Positions 54,418 to 64,000 of a stretch of DNA of 64,000 nt are shown piece after piece (the first letter of the stretch is position 1; each line of letters opens with the position of its first letter). Source of the stretch: Zingiber officinale. Taxonomy: Eukaryota; Streptophyta; Magnoliopsida; Zingiberales; Zingiberaceae. Under the pieces are notes generated by a model that was given only the letters and a program-made list of their open reading frames with translations, had not been told where the DNA came from and made no database searches. The stretch is from assembly GCF_018446385.1 (NCBI RefSeq), contig NC_055992.1, forward strand, positions 102,938,947 through 103,002,946. Reading direction: 5' to 3'. A program made the position numbers and the translations under genes.

Positions 54418-56867
54418 AATTGTGTTGATTAGTCCTAGGAAGATCGTACCGGTTCCACTGTACAAAAATTTTGTACAAGTGTCAAACCTTTCCTAAATAA
54501 CCTATTGTATTCTTTAGAAGTTAAATTAGGAATCACAAACGGAACTTAACATTATTGATTCCAAATTTAACTTATCTGTTCTTAATGGTTTAGATTTGGA
54601 TCGCAAGCGAAACTTAACACTATTGATCCAAATCCACCTATGTTATAAATTCAATTAAATATTAATTTCTAAAATTAGCTTCCAGGTTAAACATGGCGAG
54701 GCACTAGGCCTTCTTGGATATGAGAGCAACCACCACTTCCTAGACAAAGCCTTTTAAGGAAAGGTAATATTTAATTTCCTTATATAACTCTAGGTTTAAC
54801 CAAAAGGAACAATCAAATCACAAATTCGAAAAACAAAAAAAAACAAACTCGAATAACAAATTCGAAAAAAACTAGAATCTATTGCCTCTTGTGTTTGGAC
54901 TTCATACAAAAAAAAACTAGCATGATGCGAAAGAAAATTACTAGTTATACCTTCTCTTTGTATGCTAATGACCTCGAGATCTTTTGCCATATTCCTCACC
55001 TCGCCTTGGACGTCGTGTGGGCGACGATCCTCCAAGATGAACACCACCCAAAAGCCTTCTTCTCCTTCTCTAGAATTGAGCCACCACCACCACCAAGGAG
55101 CAAAAGAGAGCAAGGGGAAAAGAGAGGGAGAGAGGGTCGGCCACAAGAGGATCACCAAGCAAGAGAATAAGAATTGTTATGTCATGTGGTCTGTCCTCCC
55201 ATTCTTTTATAATATTTGCCCAAGGCAAATAAGGAAAGACTTTTTATAAAAATTAAAATCTTCCTCTTATTTTTCCTTTTCCCCTTTTATTTTTTCTTTT
55301 CTTTCCTCTTGATTGAATCAATCACCAATCATGGATTGATTGGAGATTTAATTTGGTCGGCCCCTTGCTTGGGCACCAAGCAAGGGTGGTCGCCCACATC
55401 ATCAAGGGGAAGAAAAAATTTTATAAAATTTTATAAAAGAAGAAATCCTCTTATAAAATTTTACAAGCTCTCTTTCCTAATGTGGATGTTAAAAAAGGAA
55501 AGTTTTAAAAATTAAAAACATGTTTTAAAATTTAAAATTTCTCTTCTAAAAATTTTCTTTTTTAACATGGTTACAAAAATATAAAATTTTAATTTTAAAA
55601 CTTCTCTTTCTTTTTTCTAAAACCATGAGGATGGTTAAAAAAAGGAAAGTTTTAAAACTTTTAAAACTCTCTATTAAACCATGTGGCCTAATTCAAATAA
55701 GGAAAATTTTATATTTTAAAATTTCTCTTTTAAAACTTATAGTTTTCTACAAAGAGAAGATTTTTAAAAATTCAAAACACCCCTCCTTATTTGACAAATT
55801 GTGGCCAACCCTTCATTACTTAGACACCAAGCAAAGGGTCAGCCCCTTAAGAGGAGATGGCGGTTGACCCTTACTTGGTCACCAAGCCTTGGGGCGACCT
55901 CCTTCTTGGACACCAAGAAGGGTTTTTATTTGGATGGGCTTGAGGCTTTAATGAGGCTATGATAGGGACCTAGAGGAGAAATTGGTTTTGGCCTTCCGAT
56001 TAGCTTGAGTATCTTATGTTCGCCTCGAACACAGAACTTAAGCTCATCAATAATAACTCATTCCACTAGAGAGTTATTATTGCGCTACCGCACCAATCCC
56101 AAATTACATTATGGGTTCCTTCATATATGAGTGTGTTAGTATCCCTGTGTTTAAGATAACGAATGTCCACTAATTAAGTAAGTCACTGACAACTTTACTT
56201 AATTAATATCTAGCTCCAAGAGTAGTATCACTCAACTTCATTGTCATGTTGGACTAAGTCCACCTACAGGGTTTAACATGACAATCCTTATGAGCTCCTC
56301 TTGAGGACATTCTCAACCTAGATAACTAGAACACAGTTTCCTTCTATAATCAACAACACACACTATAAGTAATATCATTTCCCAACTTATCAGACCTATT
56401 GATTTATCGAGATAAATCTCACCCTTTGATAAGTTAAAGAAATAAATACTAAATATATGTGATTGTTATTATATTAGGATTAAGAGCACACACTTCCATA
56501 ATAACTAAGGTCTAGTTCTTTTATTAAGTCGGTATAAAAAGAACTTACCTAAAATGGTCCTACTCAATACACTTAGAGTGTACTAGTGTAATTTATTAGT
56601 GAAGATAAACTAATACTTAATTATACTACGACTATTCCAATGGTTTGTTCCTTTCCATCTTAGTCGTGAGCAACTGTTTATAATTTATAAAGAACTGATA
56701 ACATGATCTTTTGTGAGTGACACCACACACCATGTTATCTACAATATAAATTAATTAAACAACTACACTTAACAAATAAAATGTAGACATTTGACGAATG
56801 TGATTTTTTTATTTCAAAAATAAATGTTTACAAAAGCTAGGCTTTTAGTATACACTCTAACAAATTG
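54418..56867 (-). mobile_element. Solo LTR, 2.44 kb, with perfect TSD aattg
   Basis: Body 54423-56862 starts TGTTGATTAG and ends CACTCTAACA; aattg flanks it at 54418-54422 and 56863-56867. Its length, T-rich middle and gtcggcc words near 55133 and 55357 resemble the Angela-like LTR at 1377-3203. Orientation is inferred from that similarity. Several short frames (54889-55170, 55216-55515) have no domain. Confidence 0.88.
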
Positions 56868-57012
56868 TACCAACAATCTCCCCACATAGACAATTGCAAC
56901 TGCAATCTCCATACATTATTAAAGATCAAAACTCAAATATCAAGATTCAAGTTTGAGTCAACTCAAGTTTAGTCAAACTGGTCAAACTTGACCTAGGAAA
57001 ATTACACCAACA

Positions 57013-58960
57013 ATCTCTCCCTTTTTGATGTTTGATAATACGTTTAAGTTAGGCTAATCTCATAGCTTCAACTTCTTCTTCATGCTAAAGCATGAATGGG
57101 GATTTCCTTCATTCTCCCCCTTTCCAAGAGGATAGCATCCCCCTTTAGGTAATGAAGGTTTCCTAACTTAAACCCTGCATTCTCCCCCTTTGGCACACAT
57201 CAAAAACTCTTCCCCTGAAGAGTTTCTTACATGTTGTTCACAACCTCACTTGTTATTCACAACATCACAATGAAAGTCTCATGCCCTTCATTGTGCCCAA
57301 ATGCTCATCCTAGAGCATACATAACAATGAAGATTTAAAGTCTTCCATTGTTTTGTTATAAAAAAAATATTATATCTTTAAGGAGTAGCTCCCCCTCAAA
57401 ACATGCTTTAAACTTCTATCATTGCACCAATAATGACTTGGAGTTTCTAAATCTTTAGGAAACCTAAAATTTTGAAGTTTTGAGGTTCAATGATCAAATT
57501 AAATGTAAACCTCATCCTAAATTTCAACTTAGTTCGTCTTTAACCAATCATTTCTTGTTTTAACAATAAAACTTCTCTTGAGTGTTTATCTAAGCACTTT
57601 CTAGGGCTGGGAATGGTTAATATGACTAAACACCGCTTATTCAACTTAAATAAACTTATTTAAGCTGAAATCAGGGTCTTAAGCGCTTAAACAAAGCTCG
57701 TAATCGCTTAAGACCAGTCGTAATCGATTAAAGTTAGGATTTAATCGATTCTCGAATGTCAATCGATTGTTATAATCGATTAAGGCCTTTAATCGATTGT
57801 TGTAATCGATTCCGTGAGCTACTATGCTCACGGGAACTCATCTAATCGATTGGCCTGATCAATTAGAATGTGATAATCGACTAGCCTAGTAAATTATCAT
57901 TTCTAATTTTTGAAATCGATTTCAGTCGAATTTTAGAAATACCACAAAAATTTTATAAAATTCTAAAAATTATGAAAATTCTTATAAACATTATTTAAGG
58001 CATATACTATCATGAAAAATAGTTTTCTAAAAAAAATATATCTTATTTTAAAAGATTGACACAAAATTAGAAACTTTTGAAAACTTCAATATTTTTCCAA
58101 GTTTATGTCTAACTTTCCAATGGTGATTACTATCAGCAAATAGTCTTCACCAAAGTTTTCCAAAATCATTTTGAAATCATTTTTAAAATCAATTTCTAAC
58201 CATGTTCCTTGTGCTAAGTGCACGTGACTTATATATTAACTTTTCTAATGATTAAATAACACATAACTATGTGTTTTGATAAAGCTAAAACTCAAATAAA
58301 TATACTAAATCAACATCTTGAGTCTTGTGCAGCATCCTAACATCTCATTTATATCTAATGTATAATAAAACACATACAAGTTACCTTATGGTTATTGTGA
58401 GATGTATATTTTGATTTTGCCCTAATCTAAGTGATCATACATATCTATCTAGGCATTGTTAAATTGATCATCCACCTAAAATGTTACTTGTTGATAAACG
58501 TCATTGTCCTTAATTACAAAGAATCAAAAGTAATGCATAATGATTGATGACATACATCAAAAAAAATATTTTCAAAAGAAAAACTTACTATAACTATGTG
58601 ATGTCTGTATGACATGACATAGTATTTATGTATTTTATTTTTTATAATAAATATAAATACAAAATATGATGTCATGACATAGGATGGGGAAGAAATCATG
58701 ATAATTTAGCATAAATAAATATACCTAGATTATCTATCTAAGTATCTCTAAAAATTTACTAACTTAAGATTAGTCCTAAATTGCTCCCTTTTTATAAGAA
58801 AATATCAAAACCAAACTTGACATTTCTTTTGTCTTTTTCTTATTTGTGTCAATTTAAATTAAGTTCAATTCCTCAAATTTTGGCACATTTTACTCTTCCA
58901 AAGAGTAAACAATTATTCCTTCTCATTTTCAAGGAGTACGACTGCCTTAAAAATGGCTCC
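57013..58960 (-). mobile_element. Internal 3' part of the minus-strand Sirevirus-like element
   Basis: On the minus strand several purine tracts precede the LTR: 57013-57022 (the real one), then complements of TCTCCCCCTTTCC at about 57112, ATCCCCCTTTAGG at about 57138, TTCTCCCCCTTTGG at about 57181 and GCTCCCCCTC at about 57389. AATCGATT palindromes follow at 57695-57915. The rest is AT-rich noncoding sequence; no gag or pol frame is visible. Confidence 0.6.
57695..57915. repeat. AATCGATT palindrome cluster, internal
   Basis: GTAATCGATTAAAG, TTAATCGATTCTCG, TCAATCGATTGTTATAATCGATTAAGG, TTAATCGATTGTTG and CTAATCGATTGGCC occur 680-900 bases inside the LTR edge. The palindrome is the same as in this element's own LTR (52470-52735). 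Confidence 0.85.
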
Positions 58961-59052
58961 AAGTGTCAACTTCACTAAGATTGGGTTAACTACCTTAGTG
59001 AAGTTGACACAAATATTGAAAATTTGAATGAAAATATGCCAAAATTTGAGGA
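58862..59052. repeat. Imperfect inverted repeat, about 190 bp
   Basis: AATTCCTCAAATTTTGGC at about 58867 is matched by GCCAAAATTTGAGGAATT at about 59038. Further in, GTGTCAACTTCACTAAG at about 58959 is matched by CTTAGTGAAGTTGACAC at about 58994, with a short loop. The arms between these blocks are less similar. Confidence 0.8.
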
Positions 59053-59059
59053 ATTACAC

Positions 59060-59985
59060 CTAAAATGGGTCAAATTTTGGACTTTAGATGTAAATCTAGT
59101 TTAGGACCATTTTAAAAACCTAAATTGAGACCTTGACTAGATTCTGGTCTCGAATAGGCAAGATCTAATTAATATTGCTATTTTATTATTGTGCTAACTT
59201 TATTTTACAGGGTATATTTTAGTTTTTAGAATAACATATTTTACAGGACAAAAGGAGCAAATTCAGTCTCAAGTGAACAGTACTCAAGACGCCTTCAAAG
59301 CATTTGAAGGCGCCTTGAGTTAGACGATGGAAGGCGCCTTGGAGAGACTTGAAGGCACCTTCAGTCGAATAAGGCAGAAGGCTTCGTCGACGATAAGAAT
59401 CCGCTTTTAAGGGATAAAAGCTGGAGTTAAAGGCGCCTCCGGTGGCATTGAAGGCGCCTTCAATCCCCTTTAAAAGGGCTACTCGACCAAGGTTTCAATA
59501 CAACTCAGATACAACTCTTCTACAAGCTTTTGTGTATCTGTTCAACACTCCGATCACTCCAACTCCATGCGACTACTCTGCTACGATGTTACTGTGTTTG
59601 ATTGCTGCTGAGAAGTCATCCAACACCGAGCTTGATTCATTAAATCTACAAAGTATTGGGTAATAAAGTTTCTTTGTGTACTTAATTATTACATAAAGGA
59701 AAGTGTAGCTTGTTACACTTTCCTATTCTTTTATTTGTACTCGATTCCCTCTTCCAGCTGTTCTGGAAGAGGTATTTAGTGAATTCTCCATCGATAGGTC
59801 CGCGGGACTTGGTCTTGGAGTAAGAGTCGCCGAAGGCTCCGAACCAAGTAACTCCTTAAGTTATTGATCTTGTTCTATTTTCGTGTTTAGTTTTTCCGCT
59901 ACGTACTTATTTTATAAATCGAAAAAGGTAAGTTTTTAAAACCACATAATTAAGCTTCCCAACTCACGTGTGTACCGATCCCATA
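59060..59985 (+). mobile_element. LTR fragment, + orientation, with AAGGCGCCTT palindromes
   Basis: It resembles the second half of the solo LTR at 53116-54256: the words ACCTTGACTAGATTCTGGTCTC at about 59131, ctaattaatattgct and the U5 block GGAGTAAGAGTCGCC, AAGGCTCCGAACCAAGT at 59816-59851 occur in the same order. A TTAAAAGGG TATA-like box lies near 59468. It ends about 59980 (CCGATCCCA). The beginning is missing. Palindromes span 59287-59462. Confidence 0.65.
59287..59462. repeat. AAGGCGCCTT palindrome cluster
   Basis: TGAAGGCGCCTTGAG, GGAAGGCGCCTTGG, GAAGGCACCTTCAG, AAAGGCGCCTCCGG and TGAAGGCGCCTTCAA occur in 175 bp, ending just before the TATA-like box of the LTR fragment. Confidence 0.88.
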
Positions 59986-60059
59986 GAAACAAGGTTGAGA
60001 AAAAAAACTAACAATTGATTCTTCTAATAAAAAAACCATTGAGAAAGAAAAAAAATAAA

Positions 60060-61830
60060 GAGATGTTTTGAAGAGAATTATTAGTGTTGTAAAAACTCTT
60101 GCTAATAGTAATTTGGCATTTCGTGAAAGTAATGAAAAACTTGATGATCATAATAGTGGAAATTTTCTAAGTATGATTCGAATGATTGCTGATTTTGATC
60201 CGATCATGGAAGAGCACCTTCAGCACATCTGAAGAAAGGAGACTAGTCATGTCCATTATCTTGGCCATAATATTCAAAATGAATTACTACTTTTGTTGTC
60301 AGGCGAGATTAAGAATAAGATCCTTGAAATCATTTGAGGAGCAAAATATTTTTTTGTAATTCATGATTGTACTCCGGGCATTAGTCATGAAGAACAAATA
60401 ACCCTTATATTGAAATGGGTTGATATTTCCAAGACTCCCATAACAGTGGAAGAGTTTTGTATTCAATTTTTGAAAGTTGTTGAAACATCAGGGGATGCAC
60501 TTTACAATGAGCTTAAATCTATTTTGGGAATATTCGAACTTGATTTTAATGACATGAGAGGGTAGGGTTATGATAAGGGTTCAAATATGAAAGGACGGTA
60601 TAAAGGAGTAAGCACCAAAGTATTTAAAAAGTATCCTAGGGCATTTTACACTCTATATAGTTGTCATTCTCTTAATCTTACCCTTTGTGATATGACTATG
60701 TGTTGTGTTCAAGCTAATTCATTTTTTAGAGTGATACAAAAATTAATTTATAAATTGTTCTCCAGTTTAACAAAACGTTGGGAGGTCCTTAAATCTTTTG
60801 TAAAAGGTCGCAATCGAGAAGGACTTACATTAAAATCATGGTCAGATACATGTTAGAAAAGACATCATGATAAAGTAAAAGCTATAAAATTTCATGTTCC
60901 TCAAATAAGAGATGCACTATTGCATCTAGTAGAACATAGTGGTGATGCAACAACAGTGAATGATGTGGGGTCTTTGGCAAATTATGAACTTCAAAGTTTT
61001 GAATTTTTTTGTGGCCATGATAATATCGTTTGAAGTATTGCAGAAAGTAAATAAAGTTAGCAAGATTCTCTAAAGAAAAAATATTGCTATTGATGACAAT
61101 ATTAGTCTCTTAAAAGATTTGATTATCATTTTGGAAGAATGCAGAAATACTAGTTTTGAAGCCTCAAAAAGTGAAGCTGAAAAGATTGCTTTAGGAATGG
61201 AGGTTAAGCTCATATTTCATGAAACTCGAATTTGTCGTAGAAAAAGATTCTTTAATGAAAATTCTCGAGATGAACTAATATAAGGAGCCGAAGTATATTT
61301 AATGAATAAATTATTGTTTGTAGATAGTTGATAATGCTCTTTCTTCGCTCAAGACAAGATTTGAGCAGTTTCAAAAATACGAAAGACTTTTGAATTTTTA
61401 TTTAACTTAGCAAGTTAAAAGACGCAGATGATGAGAGTTTGAAAATTCATGTACCACACTTGAAGATTTTTTTAAACATGAAGATGATTATGATATTAAT
61501 GTGCTTGAATTATATTCTGAATTGTAATTACTTAGAAAAGTGTTACTGAATTGGATTACTAAACCACCAGAAGTCTTGGAGTATGTCAAAATTTTGCATC
61601 ATGGGGTTCCCAATGGTTGGATAGCTTATAAATTAACCATACCGGTTACGGTAGCTTTTACTGAACAAAGTTTCTCAAAGTTGAAGTTGATAAAGAATTA
61701 TCTTTGATCAACTATGTCACAGGATAGATTGAATGGTTTAGTCATATTGTCTATTGAAAAAAGATGGTAGCTAAGTTTGATTATGATGATTTAGTTGACA
61801 ATATTATACGACAAAAAACGCAAAGAGTAT
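60060..61830 (+). pseudogene. hAT transposase (ZMYM1/TTF type), decayed
   Basis: Readable blocks in order: VKTLANSNLAFRESNEKLD at about 60085; FDPIMEEHLQHI; HDCTPGISHEEQ; the RNase H-like core with NMKGRYKGV, PRAFYTLYSCHSLNLTLCDM and SLTKRWEVLKSFVKG (open frame 60587-60856). At the end, LTIPVTVAFTEQSFSKLKLI with STMSQDRLNGLVILSIE (61630-61765) is the C-terminal hAT dimerisation motif. Stops and shifts are frequent, and the N-terminal zinc finger part is missing or lies beyond the inserted LTRs. It is inactive. Confidence 0.85.
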
Positions 61831-62035
61831 GAACATTTTACTAATAGATTTAGTTTATATATGTCATTTTTATAATTTAATGAATTTATGTAGCATATTG
61901 AATATTGATGATAATTAATCATGTGCATTTAATTATCAGCTCTTACGTAATATTTTTATATGTAATAAAAAAATATTATATAGGACTTTCATCAGCCTAA
62001 GGTGTCTAACTTTCTAAAGATGACCTGAATATTAG

Positions 62036-63280
62036 TGTAGGAGTGGCCATATAATTATTACTATAATGTATAAAATTAGATTACTTTTTAGTTTAATTTA
62101 ATTAAAAATATTATATATATATAATTTAAAAGGATTAAAATCATTAAGAAAAAACTTAAAATCAGTCACTACTAATAACCATCACTATAATAATTTTGAT
62201 AATTTTAATAAGTTTATAAATATTATGTTTTTAATCAAATTATTATTATTTTTTAGGACTAATCATAATTATATAAAATAATAATATTTTAATATAAGAA
62301 ATATGTTGGAATATATTTTTGACTTCTTAAAGTAAGTTATCTTTTTGTTTTAGGAAAAAATCAAAATGACACCCATTATTTATAAAATCATCATATAAAT
62401 ATCTTATTTTTAATTAAAGTTAAATGATCATCCCATTTAACATGAACCACCAAAAATATCTGATCTTTAGACCGTATAAAAGTTAGCATCGGTTCCTACA
62501 ATTGTAGAATCTAGAATTACTAATAGTAATTTTATATAATTTTTATTTTACTTCTATTAGTGATAAGCGAATTAAAATAATATTTCAATAAATAAAATAA
62601 ACTATGAGAATTGTATGACACGATATTTTAAATAAATATTATTTGATCATAATCAATATTATAGAAGTTAGCATATATAGCTTTTATAATGTATGGAGCC
62701 AATTGCTAGTTTTTATGATGATGATTTTATATTATTTTGATTTTATTTTTGAATGATAATTTAGTTAAAATAATATTTTGATGAGTAAAATAAATATGTA
62801 GACTACATGATACTCATTGTCATGAACATAATAATGTAATCATGATCTAATGAGTAGAAGTTAACATATAATTTTGATAATATATAACAACTACTTGCTA
62901 AATTTTATACTTTATAAAAATTAATATGTAACTTCTACCAAATATAACAGTAAGTATCTATCTGCTAATTTTTACATATGGTAAAAGTCAACCTGTAATT
63001 TCTATAACAACATCAAATTCAAAAGTATTTTTAAATTAAAAGTAGGGGAGGGACGCACTCATATTTTTGCCCTTTTATTTTTGGGACAATTGAGAGTGTG
63101 TTTTTTAATTTTTGTCCATTAATATTTATTAAAAATCACAAGATAAAGATTTTACAATCAACTTTTTATGATATTTTACTTTAAGACCTATTTTTAGAAT
63201 AATTTCGTTGCATTAGTATTCTTTCCCTATTTTTAGCTGAAAACCATTTTTTTTTTTTTTTGTTGCTTTTGCCCATTTGA
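62036..63280. other. AT-rich intergenic region with a degenerate 190-bp duplication
   Basis: No gene is seen. Around 62513-62706 and 62707-62895 two blocks share the order TAATTTTATAxxATTTT, GAATTAAAATAATATTT, ATAAATAAAATAAA and AGAAGTTAxCATATA, indicating an old tandem duplication. A T-run of about 14 lies at 63250. Confidence 0.5.
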
Positions 63281-63477
63281 GTGAAGTGTAACCATCCTAA
63301 ACCCAACCTGCCAGCTGTACACGGCCTAAACGATCGGAGGCGGAACCGCGGAACCCACGACGTAGCCGCGATCCCAACTCATCACGACTCGACAAAACCC
63401 TCGCTCTACAAGTTATGCCACCACTTCCACTTCCGCTTCCACCGACGGCCTGCTTCCTGCTTTACTCTTCCGCCGCC

Positions 63478-64000
63478 ATGGTCTCCCTCGCCGACTCATC
63501 CTCGAGTCCCTCGCGATCGCGAATCCAGCGTTCCCTTGGTCGGTCCATGCGCACCGTCCGCTCCAACCTCTTCCGCAACGACCCGCCGCCTGGCGCTCCT
63601 CCGCCGTCGCGCTCCGCCGCTGTCTCTGAGAATTTGACCGACTCCGTCGTCGACTTCCAGCTTCAGCAGCTCGCGATCGGTCCCCTTCGCCCTTCTGATG
63701 CCAAGTCAGCGATCTTCTCTGCGGAAACTGTGTCCGAGATCCTCGAGCTCTCCCAGGGTCTCTCCGACTGTTCTAGCTTCGACTCTGATATCTCCGGCGA
63801 GCTTCAGAGGCTAGCCTGCGTCACCCCATCGGAGGCGCCGCCGAGCCATGCTGCGCCTTCCGATTCTGAGGCGTTCCAGTACGTGTTTGCTTTATCTTCG
63901 TCGTCCTTGGAGGTCCTCGAGAGCGCTACGGTGGAGAGCATCGAGCCGGCGACTAGGGCCTGTGTCGAGGGGCTTGGGGCGTCGTCCCCGGAGGTGAAAC
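63478..64000 (+). CDS. N-terminal 174 codons of a Ser/Pro-rich protein, possibly an ARM-repeat protein; cut by the window edge
   Basis: The start ATG at 63478 has a strong context (CCGCCATGG) and opens a frame with no stop to the end of the window. It begins MVSLADSSSSPSRSR, then RSMRTVRSNLFRNDPPP, SENLTDSVVDFQLQQLAIG and LSDCSSFDSDISGELQRLAC. GC content is high, as is common in first exons of monocot genes. The last block and the overall layout remind me of the N-terminus of plant ARM-repeat proteins related to U-box protein PUB4, but no ARM repeat is in view, so this is a weak guess. The upstream C-rich stretch 63281-63477 is probable 5' UTR. Confidence 0.6.
   Translation, partial: MVSLADSSSSPSRSRIQRSLGRSMRTVRSNLFRNDPPPGAPPPSRSAAVSENLTDSVVDFQLQQLAIGPLRPSDAKSAIFSAETVSEILELSQGLSDCSSFDSDISGELQRLACVTPSEAPPSHAAPSDSEAFQYVFALSSSSLEVLESATVESIEPATRACVEGLGASSPEVK

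Larger units (their letters stand above)
52100..57012 (-). mobile_element. 3' LTR of a minus-strand Sirevirus-like element, split by two solo LTRs
   Basis: The right edge ends TTACACCAACA at 57012, next to an inverted polypurine tract (CTCTCCCTTTTTG). The left edge is not clear and may be truncated near 52100. It carries AATCGATT palindromes (52470-52735) and, at 52770-53110 and 54262-54417, worn two-stem hairpins (for example CAAGTA-ttt-GGTCAAA-cc-TTTGACC-TACTTG near 52907-52930). The two inserted LTRs are listed separately. Confidence 0.65.
51863..62035 (+). mobile_element. Old hAT transposon, filled with LTR insertions; TSD aatatgag/aatattag
   Basis: The left end at 51871 begins CAGAGCCGACTTTAG and is followed by the GGCTTAGGGCCTAAGGCC words typical of plant ZMYM1/TTF-type hAT ends. 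The right end at 62027 reads, inverted, CAGGTCATCTTTAG. Flanking 8-mers are aatatgag (51863-51870) and aatattag (62028-62035), 7 of 8 identical, the correct length for hAT. Transposase remnants at 60060-61830 lie in the same orientation. About 7.9 kb between roughly 52,090 and 59,985 are later insertions. Confidence 0.75.

Overview
The window is nuclear DNA of a flowering plant, probably a monocot. It has intron-rich plant genes with GT-AG introns, about 70% plant LTR retrotransposon sequence, plant-type SINEs and a decayed hAT transposon. A ginger-order (Zingiberales) origin is only a guess from the look of the repeats. Four host genes are visible: CPL4, an FCP1-type RNA polymerase II CTD phosphatase (17,066-24,358, +, 8 coding exons); an NF-YA CCAAT-box subunit (26,146-27,675, -, 6 coding exons); a DREB2-type AP2/ERF factor (49,840-50,847, -, one exon); and the first 174 codons of an unidentified Ser/Pro-rich protein, possibly of the ARM-repeat class, running off the right edge (63,478-64,000, +). 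CPL4 and NF-YA converge tail to tail.

Region by region: 1-3,203 is the leader and 5' LTR of a minus-strand Angela-like Ty1/copia element entering from the left. 3,204-4,929 is a decayed LTR-like fragment. 4,930-14,970 is a decayed minus-strand Ty3/gypsy element of Tat type, with a 37-bp tandem array and an antisense ORF in its 3' part. Its 5' LTR is split by a 1.6-kb solo LTR with a perfect 5-bp target-site duplication (TSD). 15,000-16,030 holds SINEs. 28,934-35,491 is a complete + strand copia element with an apparently intact pol frame but a broken gag. 35,870-41,580 is a minus-strand copia deletion derivative that lacks most of pol but carries an extra acidic, tail-anchored, gag-like ORF. 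42,216-48,382 is a solo LTR split by a gag-only, Sirevirus-like element (42,351-47,148). 51,863-62,035 is an old hAT element, recognised by an 8-bp TSD (7 of 8), that has been filled with LTR sequence including two further solo LTRs with perfect TSDs.

The most interesting structure lies inside the LTRs. Several LTR families carry (a) a cluster of one family-specific short palindrome, a different one in each family (CAGTCGACTG, AATCGATT, AAGGCGCCTT, a CCCGGGCGCC type, a GATCGGTC/GACCGATC pair), and (b) a tandem array of two-stem hairpins. In those hairpins the outer 6-7-bp stem changes from unit to unit while both arms change together, and the inner GGTCA/TGACC stem stays nearly constant. In two elements the LTR palindrome is repeated inside the element about 0.5-0.9 kb before the 3' LTR. 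I read this as a cis-acting structural system of nonautonomous, Sirevirus-like elements. All coordinates and comparisons were made by eye; no alignment or database search was run.
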